From: CAZWKQ01 sp964634005
GTDB lineage: Bacteria > Bacteroidota > Bacteroidia > Bacteroidales > JACABE01
Length of the DNA stretch: 18,585 nt
Assembly (NCBI GenBank): GCA_964634005.1
Contig: CAZWKQ010000029.1
Location: 1-18,585 of the forward strand
Reading direction: 5' to 3'
Shown: in pieces, positions 7,729-14,380 of the stretch
Position numbering within the stretch: position 1 is the stretch's first letter
How the letters are laid out: every line of letters starts with the position of its first letter
Notes under the pieces: generated by a model
What the model was told of the DNA's origin: nothing
Database searches by the model: none
Seen by the model: only the letters and a program-made list of their open reading frames with translations
Translations under genes and position numbers: made by a program

Positions 7729-8286
7729 TTAAAATTCCTGTTCGGCTTTTTCGCTATTAAGTTTTATTAAAGCAAAAATCGAATAATTTATTATGTCTAA
7801 ATAATTTGCGTCAACTCCTTCCGAAACAAAGGTTTTGCCTCGGTTATTTTCTATTTGTTTAATGCGAAGGAGTTTCATAAGAATAATATCGGTTAGCGAA
7901 CCAATTCTCATATTTCGCCAGGCTTCGCCATAGTCGTGATTTTTGTTTTCCATCAGCTTTTTGGCTTTGTAAATATGATGATCGTAAAGTTTCAACGCTT
8001 CTTCGGTGCTTAATTCGAGTTTATCATCGTCTCCTAACTCAATTTGTATCAATGCTATAACCGAGTAATTTACTATTCCGATAAACTCTGGGATTATTCC
8101 TTCATTAATTTTTTGTGTTCCTTTGTCTTCGATACTTCTTATACGGTTTGCCTTAATGTAAATCTGGTCGGTAAGCGAAGGCGTTCTCAGTATTCGCCAC
8201 GAACTGCCGTAATCTTTCATTTTGGCTTCGAAAATATTTTTACAAATTCTTATAACAGCCTCAAATTCCTGCGAAGTTTTTTCCAT
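7729..8286 (-). CDS. DUF1599 protein with an internal duplication
   Basis: This 185-residue soluble protein consists of two clearly related halves. The first has MKDYGSSWRILRTPSLTDQIYIKANRIRSIE (about 23-53) then FIGIVNYSVIALIQI. The second has NHDYGEAWRNMRIGSLTDIILMKLLRIKQIE (about 116-146) then YLDIINYSIFALIKL. Conserved positions repeated in both halves include DYG-x-x-W-R, SLTD, R-I-x-x-IE and the helix with NYS-x-x-ALI. This is the standard two-copy DUF1599 architecture of Bacteroidota. The biochemical role is not established; the helical D/E-rich layout recalls all-alpha NTP-pyrophosphohydrolase-like folds, but that is only a suggestion. It is transcribed divergently from folP and heads the minus-strand group with the DoxX-like gene and possibly pyk. 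Confidence 0.9.
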   Translation of the reverse strand: MEKTSQEFEAVIRICKNIFEAKMKDYGSSWRILRTPSLTDQIYIKANRIRSIEDKGTQKINEGIIPEFIGIVNYSVIALIQIELGDDDKLELSTEEALKLYDHHIYKAKKLMENKNHDYGEAWRNMRIGSLTDIILMKLLRIKQIENNRGKTFVSEGVDANYLDIINYSIFALIKLNSEKAEQEF

Positions 8287-8346
8287 TTTATTAGTATTTT
8301 AGCGCTTTTAATTTTATTAATCAAAAATTATTGGTTTTATAAAAAA

Positions 8347-9210
8347 GTGGATAAAAATACAATATTTTCGGATAACAAGAGCATAAATTGCGGCGGCAAA
8401 TTAATAAGTCTCGATAAGCCGTTGATTATGGCTATATTGAATGTAAACAACAACTCATTTTTCGACGGGGGCAAATACACTACCGAAGATAAAATTATTG
8501 CCCGCACAGAGCAAGTAATTTCCGAAGGTGCCGACATTATTGATATTGGAATGGTATCATCGCGACCGGGCGAAAAAATTTCGGACCCCGCAGAAGAAAC
8601 AAACAGACTTATACCGGTTCTGAATCTTCTTGTTAAAAAATTCCCCGACTCGATTTTTTCAGTTGATACATACCACTCCGAAACGGCAAAAGCGGCTGTT
8701 AATCACGGTGCCGATATTATTAACGATATTTCGGGAGGAACTATTGATGAAAATATGTTTGATGTTGTTTCCGAATGTAAAGTCCCTTACGTTTTATCGC
8801 ATATTAAAGGTATTCCCGAAAATATGCAGGATAAGCCCGACTATGAAAATATATTGACCGAAATGAGTTTGTTTTTTTCGGAAAGAATAAACAAGCTGAA
8901 ACAAATGGGAGTAAACGACATAATAATCGACCCCGGATTTGGGTTTGGTAAAAATGTTGAACATAACTACATAATACTTAAAAACCTGAGTTTTTTCAAC
9001 AGTTTCGGATTGCCGGTACTTGTCGGATTATCGCGAAAATCTATGCTTAACAAATTGCTTAACATAACGCCCGATCAGGCATTGAATGCCACAACCGTTG
9101 TTAATACCGTTGCACTTATGAAAGGGGCATCAATTTTAAGGGTTCACGATGTAAAAGAAGCACGTCAGGCAATTGATATTTTGAATTTTATGAACAATTT
9201 GAACGAATGA
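8347..9210 (+). CDS. folP: Dihydropteroate synthase
   Basis: This folate enzyme joins p-aminobenzoate to dihydropterin pyrophosphate. The frame has no ATG before the conserved core. The longer frame from 8044 would lie antisense to the DUF1599 gene, so a GTG start at 8347 (287 residues, normal length) is the best choice. Recognised motifs are IMAILNVNNNSFFDGG (loop 1, Asn32), DIIDIGMVSSRPG (loop 2), SVDTYHSE, ADIINDISGG (Asn126), SHIKGIPENMQ, IIIDPGFGFGKN (Asp195), VGLSRKSM (Lys231) and LRVHDVKEA (Arg265, His267). The usual NVTPDSF of loop 1 reads NVNNNSF, and the usual MHMKG/MHMRG reads SHIKG, so the enzyme is divergent although its ligand-binding residues are mostly kept. Its stop overlaps the start of the HAD gene (ATGA). 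Confidence 0.9.
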   Translation: MDKNTIFSDNKSINCGGKLISLDKPLIMAILNVNNNSFFDGGKYTTEDKIIARTEQVISEGADIIDIGMVSSRPGEKISDPAEETNRLIPVLNLLVKKFPDSIFSVDTYHSETAKAAVNHGADIINDISGGTIDENMFDVVSECKVPYVLSHIKGIPENMQDKPDYENILTEMSLFFSERINKLKQMGVNDIIIDPGFGFGKNVEHNYIILKNLSFFNSFGLPVLVGLSRKSMLNKLLNITPDQALNATTVVNTVALMKGASILRVHDVKEARQAIDILNFMNNLNE

Positions 9211-9878
9211 TGATAAAAAATAACATTGAAATTACGGCATATAAACATATTATTTTCGATTGGAACGGAACTTTGCTCGATGATTTGTGGCTTGCCGTTG
9301 AGGTAATCGATAAAATGCTGCAAAAAAGAGGCATAGGTACAATGACCGAAGACAGATACCGCAATATATTCGACTTCCCTGTAAGCGAATACTATCGGAA
9401 AATAGGTTTCGATTTCGATAAAGAATCTTTCGAAAAAGTAGGGACCGAATTTATTGACGAATATAACAAAAGACAATACGAATGCAGGCTGCACAAAGGA
9501 GCAAAAGAGTTGCTGGAATTTCTTAAAGAAAACAACATAACAACAAGCATACTTTCGGCAAGATTAAAGGACTCGTTAATCCAAAATCTTGAATACTACG
9601 GTATTATCGATTATTTTACCGAAGTTGCAGGCCTTGATGATCATTACGCAAACGGGAAAAACGAAGCAGGGAAAAAGCTTATTGAAAACTCGGGAATTTC
9701 GCCTTCAAAAACACTGTTGATTGGCGATACTCTTCACGATGCCGAGGTTGCCGACGAAACGGGTATCGACTGTATTTTGATTTCTGCCGGTCATCAGTCT
9801 GAAAAAAGACTCTTAACAAGCAATAAACCTGTTTTCGATAGTATCTGCAATATTTTCGAAAAATCTGTTTGCAACTAA
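9207..9878 (+). CDS. HAD-superfamily phosphatase, phosphoglycolate-phosphatase-like
   Basis: The 223-residue protein has all four HAD motifs. Motif I is IIFDWNGTLLDD, with nucleophile Asp18 and Asn20 where the general acid Asp usually sits. Motif II is a Ser at 114 or 117 in TTSILSARLK. Motif III is Lys151 in NGKNEAGKK. Motif IV is LLIGDTLHDAEVAD (Asp174 and Asp178). A helical cap of about 80 residues follows motif I, as in the phosphoglycolate phosphatase group. The DxN variant occurs in other HAD proteins and need not abolish activity, but it makes the substrate less certain. It starts within the folP stop codon (ATGATG, first ATG chosen; the next codon is also ATG), so translation is coupled. 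It might remove a folate-pathway phosphate or simply share the transcript. Confidence 0.88.
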   Translation: MMIKNNIEITAYKHIIFDWNGTLLDDLWLAVEVIDKMLQKRGIGTMTEDRYRNIFDFPVSEYYRKIGFDFDKESFEKVGTEFIDEYNKRQYECRLHKGAKELLEFLKENNITTSILSARLKDSLIQNLEYYGIIDYFTEVAGLDDHYANGKNEAGKKLIENSGISPSKTLLIGDTLHDAEVADETGIDCILISAGHQSEKRLLTSNKPVFDSICNIFEKSVCN

Positions 9879-9914
9879 TGCAAATTGCACACTAAAATAT
9901 TGAATTTCCGGCTT

Positions 9915-10928
9915 TTATCTTATTTTCTTGTCGAGCCTGTTTAGTCCTTCTATGGGTTTGTCGTAATTGGCTTTTATATCTATTGCGGTTTTGTAGTCCG
10001 AACGGGCATTTGCAAAGTCGTTCGATAGTTCGTAGGCATAGCCTCTGTTATAATATGCTTCGGCATACGATTTATCAACCGATATAGCTTTCGAAAAATA
10101 TTCAACAGCTTTCTTATAGTCGGCTAAATAAACCAAGTTTATATAACCTATATTGTAATATGCTTCTTTGTAATTTTTGTCCAAAGCAATAATATTCTCG
10201 TACAGTTTTACGGCTTCGACAAAGTTGCCGGTTTCCTGATTGAACATAGCCAGTGCATAATGAGCCTCAATACTGTTTGGTTTTATATTCAAAGCACTGT
10301 TTAAATAATCTTTGGCAATTTTGTTTTTCTTTATCGAAAAAAGTAATCCCAACTGCATAAAAGCCTCGTAATAGTCGGGGTTCATTTCAATTGATTTAAG
10401 GAAGTAGCTTACGGCTTTCGAGGTATCGCCTTTTTCTTTTAAAGCAAAACCTTTTATAAAATAGGCTTTAGGATTAAGCTTGTCGATTTCGGCAGCTTTG
10501 TCGGTATATTTAAAAGTTTCGTCGTACTGTTTCAGATATAAATTCAGTTCGGCAAGTTTCAGATAAGCTTCTATATTCTGATTATCCAAACTGACGGCTT
10601 TAAGCAATGCATCCTTGCTTTTAGAAAGCTCGACCATGGCAAAAAAGATATCCGACAAAGTAATGTAAAACTCGGGCTTTTTATCGTTGAGCTGTATGGC
10701 TTTATTTATATCGCCAAGAGCCTGATTAATTTCTTTTTTCTCTAAATATAGTTTGGCCCTCGAATGATAAAGAGCAGCATTATTGGGATCTTTGGCGATT
10801 TTTTCGGTTATAAGAGCCAACTGATCGACCTGAATATCTTTTTTATCATCTTTCTGATGATTTCCGCAACCGAAAGCTAACACTGCCAAAACAACAAATA
10901 CACCTATTTTGCTAATATAGTTTTTCAT
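9915..10928 (-). CDS. TPR-repeat lipoprotein
   Basis: The 337-residue protein has a signal peptide with lipobox LAFGC (Cys21). The remainder is about eight tetratricopeptide repeats. Typical repeat cores are DPNNAALYHSRAKLYLEKKEI, NPDYYEAFMQLGLLF, KPNSIEAHYALAMFNQETGN, DKNYKEAYYNIGYINL and DKSYAEAYYNRGYAYELSND, with the standard W/L-G-Y-A-P spacing of 34 residues. TPR solenoids are protein-binding scaffolds. A lipid-anchored one probably works at the cell envelope, but no partner is indicated here. It converges on the folP-HAD pair with a 36-base gap that shows no clear terminator. The 336 bases upstream of it (10929-11264) are AT-rich and shared with the leader of the PIN gene. Confidence 0.92.
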   Translation of the reverse strand: MKNYISKIGVFVVLAVLAFGCGNHQKDDKKDIQVDQLALITEKIAKDPNNAALYHSRAKLYLEKKEINQALGDINKAIQLNDKKPEFYITLSDIFFAMVELSKSKDALLKAVSLDNQNIEAYLKLAELNLYLKQYDETFKYTDKAAEIDKLNPKAYFIKGFALKEKGDTSKAVSYFLKSIEMNPDYYEAFMQLGLLFSIKKNKIAKDYLNSALNIKPNSIEAHYALAMFNQETGNFVEAVKLYENIIALDKNYKEAYYNIGYINLVYLADYKKAVEYFSKAISVDKSYAEAYYNRGYAYELSNDFANARSDYKTAIDIKANYDKPIEGLNRLDKKIR

Positions 10929-11142
10929 CTAAAATTTTTTCTGCAAAATAAGCGAAAAAAAAGCAATTATTAAAAATAGGCGATATTTATGCTTGGTTTT
11001 ATAAGATTTATCAGAAACAAACAATTAATTAAATCAAAAGAGCGAATGTACTCAAACTAAGTAATATTGATTTAAGAGAAAAAATTAAAAAACAAGTAAA
11101 AAAAAATGAAAAAAAATTTGGTTAATAAAATTAAAAATTTAT

Positions 11143-11150
11143 TAAATTTG
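11143..11150 (+). promoter_or_regulatory. Candidate -7 promoter element for the PIN gene
   Basis: TAAATTTG matches TAnnTTTG exactly. A TTTG (11117-11120) lies 22 bases upstream, slightly more than the usual 19-21. Transcription from here would give a leader of roughly 100 bases that includes the hairpin at 11186-11210. The surrounding DNA is very AT-rich, so chance matches are expected. Confidence 0.35.
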
Positions 11151-11185
11151 GCTGAAAAAATAATATGACATCAACTACATATATC

Positions 11186-11210
11186 TATCCAAATTAAAAA
11201 GATTTGGATA
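11186..11210 (+). promoter_or_regulatory. 9-bp inverted repeat in the PIN gene leader
   Basis: The arms TATCCAAAT (11186-11194) and ATTTGGATA (11202-11210) are perfect, with a 7-base spacer, 55 bases before the PIN start. They could be an operator or an RNA hairpin in the leader. There is no T run directly after, so it is not a standard terminator. Apart from this, the -7 candidate and an A-rich stretch, the gap 10929-11264 holds nothing recognisable. Confidence 0.5.
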
Positions 11211-11264
11211 AGTTTGTGATATATATAAATAAGTTGTGCACCATATTAGGAGAAACCACTTACT

Positions 11265-12026
11265 ATGAAAGTGTTTTTTGATACAAATGTTTTAGTTGGG
11301 ATTATCGACAATAACGTAAAATTGTCGACTGAGCATGACTATTTTACATTTGAAAAATGTGTTTATGAAATTAAAAACGGGTATAAAGCAAGATTGTATG
11401 ATTCAACATTCCTGAATATTTTATTATCAGCTCAGACAGACAATGATTTTTCAGCACTAAAACCAATTGACAGAACAATATTGGATAACTTTATACCAAT
11501 AATTTCTAAAGACAATTACTTTGAAAAACAGCTAATAGAGATAAGAAAGGCTTTGAATAAATATCTTTTGAAATTTGAATATGGGATTGCAAGTGAATAT
11601 GAATTTATTGATTTGCCTGAAAACGATGGTATTGGATTACTAAAGAATCTATTCAAACAATTAAAAATATTATTGAGAACTATTCTGACTGACATTGACT
11701 TCAAGATAAAAGAGCATGAAATTAAGGTGTTACTTTATGAGCAGATTTTTGGCCTTGATTTAGCGATGAGTAATTTCCGTGAGATATTAGATGATTCATT
11801 AATAAACACTAAAGATTTGGAGATTGTCTTTGCTGCTTTGAAAGCAAACTGCAATTTGTTTATTTCTTCAGATTTGCCATTGATTAAAGAAACAATGACT
11901 TTAGGATTAAATCATACGACATCTTTTGAGTACTTGAATCCTTATAAAAAGATAGAAAATGAAATACATAGAATAATAAATACGGTGTACAACACGCAAT
12001 ATAACCAATGTCGGGCGCAGTGGTAG
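11265..12026 (+). CDS. PIN-domain protein, putative ribonuclease
   Basis: The 253-residue protein begins MKVFFDTNVLVG, the first PIN motif with Asp6 and Asn8. It ends its domain with NTKDLEIVFAALKANCNLFISSDLPLI, carrying the third acidic residue (Asp184) and the terminal S-S-D (Asp203). Those four positions are the usual metal-binding PIN set, so an Mg-dependent RNase is likely. It is longer than toxin-type VapC, because a helical insertion of about 120 residues separates the motifs, and no antitoxin-sized gene is adjacent. It may therefore be a stand-alone nuclease or one arm of a defence system. The last ten residues (TQYNQCRAQW) and the stop lie in the left arm of the repeat at 11996-12105, so the native C terminus may have been replaced. 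Start: ATG after AGGAG about 14 bases upstream (AGGAGAAACC), an unusually clear ribosome site for this genome. Confidence 0.78.
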   Translation: MKVFFDTNVLVGIIDNNVKLSTEHDYFTFEKCVYEIKNGYKARLYDSTFLNILLSAQTDNDFSALKPIDRTILDNFIPIISKDNYFEKQLIEIRKALNKYLLKFEYGIASEYEFIDLPENDGIGLLKNLFKQLKILLRTILTDIDFKIKEHEIKVLLYEQIFGLDLAMSNFREILDDSLINTKDLEIVFAALKANCNLFISSDLPLIKETMTLGLNHTTSFEYLNPYKKIENEIHRIINTVYNTQYNQCRAQW

Positions 12027-12105
12027 CTTGAAAGCGTCTGCCCCGCATCAAAATTTGTAACGGTTGACAGGGAAGTCGCCCGCATTCCGCCACTGGTTAT
12101 ATTGC
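11996..12105 (+). repeat. Structured intergenic element A (attC-like)
   Basis: The ends GCAATATAACCA (11996-12007) and TGGTTATATTGC (12094-12105) are perfect 12-bp inverted repeats. With two mismatches the pairing extends to 19 positions (11996-12014 with 12087-12105). Inner blocks are GTCGGGCG (12010), CTTGAAAGC (12027), GTCTGCCCCGC, GGTTGACAG (12062-12070) and TCCGCCACTG (12086-12095). The element is clearly GC-richer than its flanks. The outer ends resemble integron core sites (GTTATAT against GTTRRRY, one mismatch), and 110 bases is within the attC length range. The same block order recurs in element B. The PIN stop codon (12024-12026) lies inside it. Confidence 0.7.
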
Positions 12106-12142
12106 AAACCGTTATCAGTCAGCTTAATAAGAAATACTATCT

Positions 12143-13267
12143 ATGACTAAAAAGGACGTAAAAACAAATCTGCTTAACCACTCAGAAGCAAAAGTTAGAC
12201 TTCTTGGTGAGTATCTAAAAAGATACCTGAACATTATTTGCAATGACGGTTATACTAAACGGATTAAAATCTACGACCTGTTCTGCGGAGAAGGACTTTA
12301 TGAAAATGGTGGTGAAGGAAGTCCACTTGTAATAATGCGACAAATTAAAGACATTCATTTCGTAAACGTTGCTAAGGCTACAAGCATACCAAAAATTGAT
12401 TGCCATTTCAATGATATTGAAGAAAGCAAAGTAAAGAAAGTTGAACAGTCCTTAAATGCCAAGTCTTTGTATTATCCCGAATTTGGCGAATTACATTTCT
12501 CAACAGAAGATTATCAAGTTCAATATGAAAAACTTCTTACTCAACTTCCAAAACTAAAAGCACTTAATCAAAAGGCATTTATTTTCATTGACCCCTACGA
12601 ATACAAACATATTAAAGCAAGTCAGATAAAAAACTTAATGTCAAAAGGAAGCTCTGAAGTTCTCCTTTGGCTTCCGACACAGTTTATGTATCGCTTTGCA
12701 AGTAACGGAACACCAGAAGCGTTAAAGGATTTTATTACAGAGATAATTCCAAATTTCAGCGAATGGAGACCAGGAAATGTTTGGAGCTTTATTTCAGAAT
12801 TGAAACTAGGTTTTCAAGACTTTTTAGGAAACAACTTTTTTGTTGACACATTCACTATTCAGAAAGACACGAACACAGTTTTTTGTTTGTTCTTTTTCAC
12901 TTCTCACATAAAAGGATTTGAGAAAATGTTAGAAGCAAAATGGGAAATTGACACTGAATACGGTAAAGGTTGGGATTACGCAGGTAATACACCTAGTCTA
13001 TTCCATGAACACAAAACAAATCCACTTGAAACCAAACTGAAAGAATTTATTAAATCTAAAAAGCGTTATAACGGAGAAGTATATGAGTTTACATTAAGAC
13101 AAGGCTTTTTACCGAAGCATACAAATGAAATTTTTTACAATTGGCAAAACAATGGTGACTTGGAAGTCTTGACTGCAAATGGTGAAAAAGCAAGGAAAAA
13201 ATCATTTTACGTTGCATACAACTACTTCAAGGCAGACAATAAAAAAGTTACCTTTAACCTAAAATAA
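12143..13267 (+). CDS. tcmP: Three-Cys-motif partner protein TcmP
   Basis: The 374-residue protein opens MTKKDVKTNLLNHSEAKVRLLGEYLKRYLNII, then IKIYDLFCGEGLYENGGEGSPLVI (about 42-64) and KAFIFIDPYEYKHIKASQIKNLM (about 144-166). This is the TcmP family, named because its gene is found beside a Gp37/Gp68 three-Cys-motif gene, as here, with two bases between stop and start. DLFCGEG resembles motif I of class I SAM-dependent methyltransferases, and the IDPYEY segment lies where such enzymes have their catalytic motif, so a methyltransferase-like fold is likely; the target is unknown. Start: ATG 38 bases after element A, with no clear ribosome site. TcmP genes are patchily distributed and often mobile, which fits this accessory block. 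Confidence 0.88.
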   Translation: MTKKDVKTNLLNHSEAKVRLLGEYLKRYLNIICNDGYTKRIKIYDLFCGEGLYENGGEGSPLVIMRQIKDIHFVNVAKATSIPKIDCHFNDIEESKVKKVEQSLNAKSLYYPEFGELHFSTEDYQVQYEKLLTQLPKLKALNQKAFIFIDPYEYKHIKASQIKNLMSKGSSEVLLWLPTQFMYRFASNGTPEALKDFITEIIPNFSEWRPGNVWSFISELKLGFQDFLGNNFFVDTFTIQKDTNTVFCLFFFTSHIKGFEKMLEAKWEIDTEYGKGWDYAGNTPSLFHEHKTNPLETKLKEFIKSKKRYNGEVYEFTLRQGFLPKHTNEIFYNWQNNGDLEVLTANGEKARKKSFYVAYNYFKADNKKVTFNLK

Positions 13268-13269
13268 TT

Positions 13270-14001
13270 ATGGCACAATCAAGCATAGAATGGACTGAAA
13301 TGACTTGGAACCCAACAACGGGTTGCGACAAGATTTCAGCAGGGTGTAAGTTCTGCTATGCAGAAGTTATGTCAAAACGTTTGCAAGCAATGGGCGTTGA
13401 GAAATACAAGAACAATTTTGAAATAACCATTCACGAAGACGAATTACAAATTCCATATACTTGGAAAAAACCAAAAGTCGTTTTCGTAAACTCTATGAGC
13501 GACCTCTTTCACAAAGACGTTCCGATTGACTTTATTAGGAAGGTTTTCAAAGTAATGAAAGATAATCCTCAACACGTTTTTCAAGTATTGACAAAGAGAG
13601 CAGACGTTCTAAGATATTATGATAGTGAAGGTTGGTTGGACTGGACACACAACATTTGGATGGGCGTTTCCGTAGAGAACAATAAAGTAACCAAAAGAAT
13701 TGACTTGCTTCGTGAGACAGGTGCAAGAGTTAAATTCCTTTCTTGTGAGCCTTTAATTGGTGCAATTCCCAATATGAACTTAACAGGAATAGATTGGCTA
13801 ATTGTAGGTGGTGAAAGCGGACGAAAGCCAAGGCCAATGAAAGAAGAATGGGTTACAGACATAAAAAATCAATGTTTGGACGCAGACGTTGCCTTCTTTT
13901 TCAAACAATGGGGCGGGACAAACAAAAAGAAAACCGGACGACTTTTGGAAGGAAAAACTTGGGACGAAAAGCCCGAAATAGAACTGCATAAAAATGTATA
14001 G
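13270..14001 (+). CDS. Phage Gp37/Gp68 (DUF5131) three-Cys-motif protein
   Basis: The 243-residue protein starts MAQSSIEWTEMTWNPTTGCDKISAGCKFCYAE. The cysteines at 19, 26 and 29 give C-x6-C-x2-C, the three-Cys motif of PF07505, which resembles a radical-SAM-type iron-sulfur cluster site. Further family landmarks are VVFVNSMSDLFHKDVP, FQVLTKRADVLRYY, NIWMGVSVENNKVTKRIDLLR, FLSCEPLIGAI, WLIVGGESGRKPRPM and FFFKQWGG. The length and all landmarks are complete. Its reaction is not established. The gene directly follows tcmP, probably forming a two-gene cassette, and its tail leads into structured element B. Codon and base use appear somewhat GC-richer than in the neighbouring genes, suggesting acquisition. 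Confidence 0.92.
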   Translation: MAQSSIEWTEMTWNPTTGCDKISAGCKFCYAEVMSKRLQAMGVEKYKNNFEITIHEDELQIPYTWKKPKVVFVNSMSDLFHKDVPIDFIRKVFKVMKDNPQHVFQVLTKRADVLRYYDSEGWLDWTHNIWMGVSVENNKVTKRIDLLRETGARVKFLSCEPLIGAIPNMNLTGIDWLIVGGESGRKPRPMKEEWVTDIKNQCLDADVAFFFKQWGGTNKKKTGRLLEGKTWDEKPEIELHKNV

Positions 14002-14014
14002 ACAAGAAAGCCGA

Positions 14015-14153
14015 ACCGATAACACGGGTTTTGCGTCAGGCGGGGTGACGTGCAAACTTGGAGCTTTGTGTCCGCCTAAGGCGGATTCAGTGTTGGTTGA
14101 CAGTTTTGTGCTCCGAAATCCGCCACTGCGCAAAGCGCCAAAACTTTATCGGT
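14015..14153 (+). repeat. Structured intergenic element B (same family as element A)
   Basis: The ends ACCGATAA (14015-14022) and TTATCGGT (14146-14153) are perfect inverted repeats. Inward, TTTGCG and GGCGG on the left face CGCAAAG and CCGCC on the right, giving a long interrupted stem. Blocks shared with element A in the same order are GTC[A/G]GGCG (14035), CTTGGAGC (14057), GTGTCCGCC, GGTTGACAG (14095-14103) and TCCGCCACTG (14119-14128). The last two are 24 bases apart start to start in both elements. A private hairpin TCCGCC-TAA-GGCGGA lies at 14071-14085. It starts 14 bases after the Gp37/Gp68 stop. The rest of the gap 14002-14380 holds only a 16-codon reading frame at 14225 and a possible -7 box. 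Confidence 0.7.
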
Positions 14154-14347
14154 CATTGTAAAAAGACAAAAGCAGACCTTAAAATAACAAAGGAATTTTT
14201 GCTGCATAAAGACAAAGAAGAAAAATGAAAATTGCATTCACATATTCAGGCACATTTGACTGCCTAACCCACTAAAGCCAATCCACCACTTTTGATAGCC
14301 CAATGACAAAAATTGAAAAAATAACTTAAAAAACAAAAGTAAATCTG

Positions 14348-14355
14348 TATTTTTG
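14348..14355 (+). promoter_or_regulatory. Candidate -7 element for the restriction-modification gene
   Basis: TATTTTTG matches TAnnTTTG exactly, 26 bases before the start codon at 14381, which would give a very short leader. No TTTG is seen at the expected -33 distance, so the call rests on one box. Confidence 0.3.
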
Positions 14356-14380
14356 AGGATTTAAACATTGGTCTTAAATA

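Noticed and set aside
8044..8346. N-terminal extension of the folP reading frame from an upstream ATG
   Set aside because: It lies antisense over the well-supported DUF1599 gene, encodes no recognisable domain and would make the enzyme about 100 residues too long.
11265..12026. VapC toxin of a toxin-antitoxin pair
   Set aside because: The protein is nearly twice the usual VapC length and no small antitoxin gene lies upstream or overlaps it.
13798..14133. Minus-strand frame across the gp37 3' end and element B
   Set aside because: It opposes a clear family member and covers a structured repeat, and the peptide has no recognisable features.
14225..14275. Short reading frame (16 codons, MKIAFTYSGTFDCLTH) preceded by an A/G-rich stretch
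   Set aside because: It is too short to support and matches nothing known to me. It may be a remnant of a displaced gene start but there is no evidence for a product.
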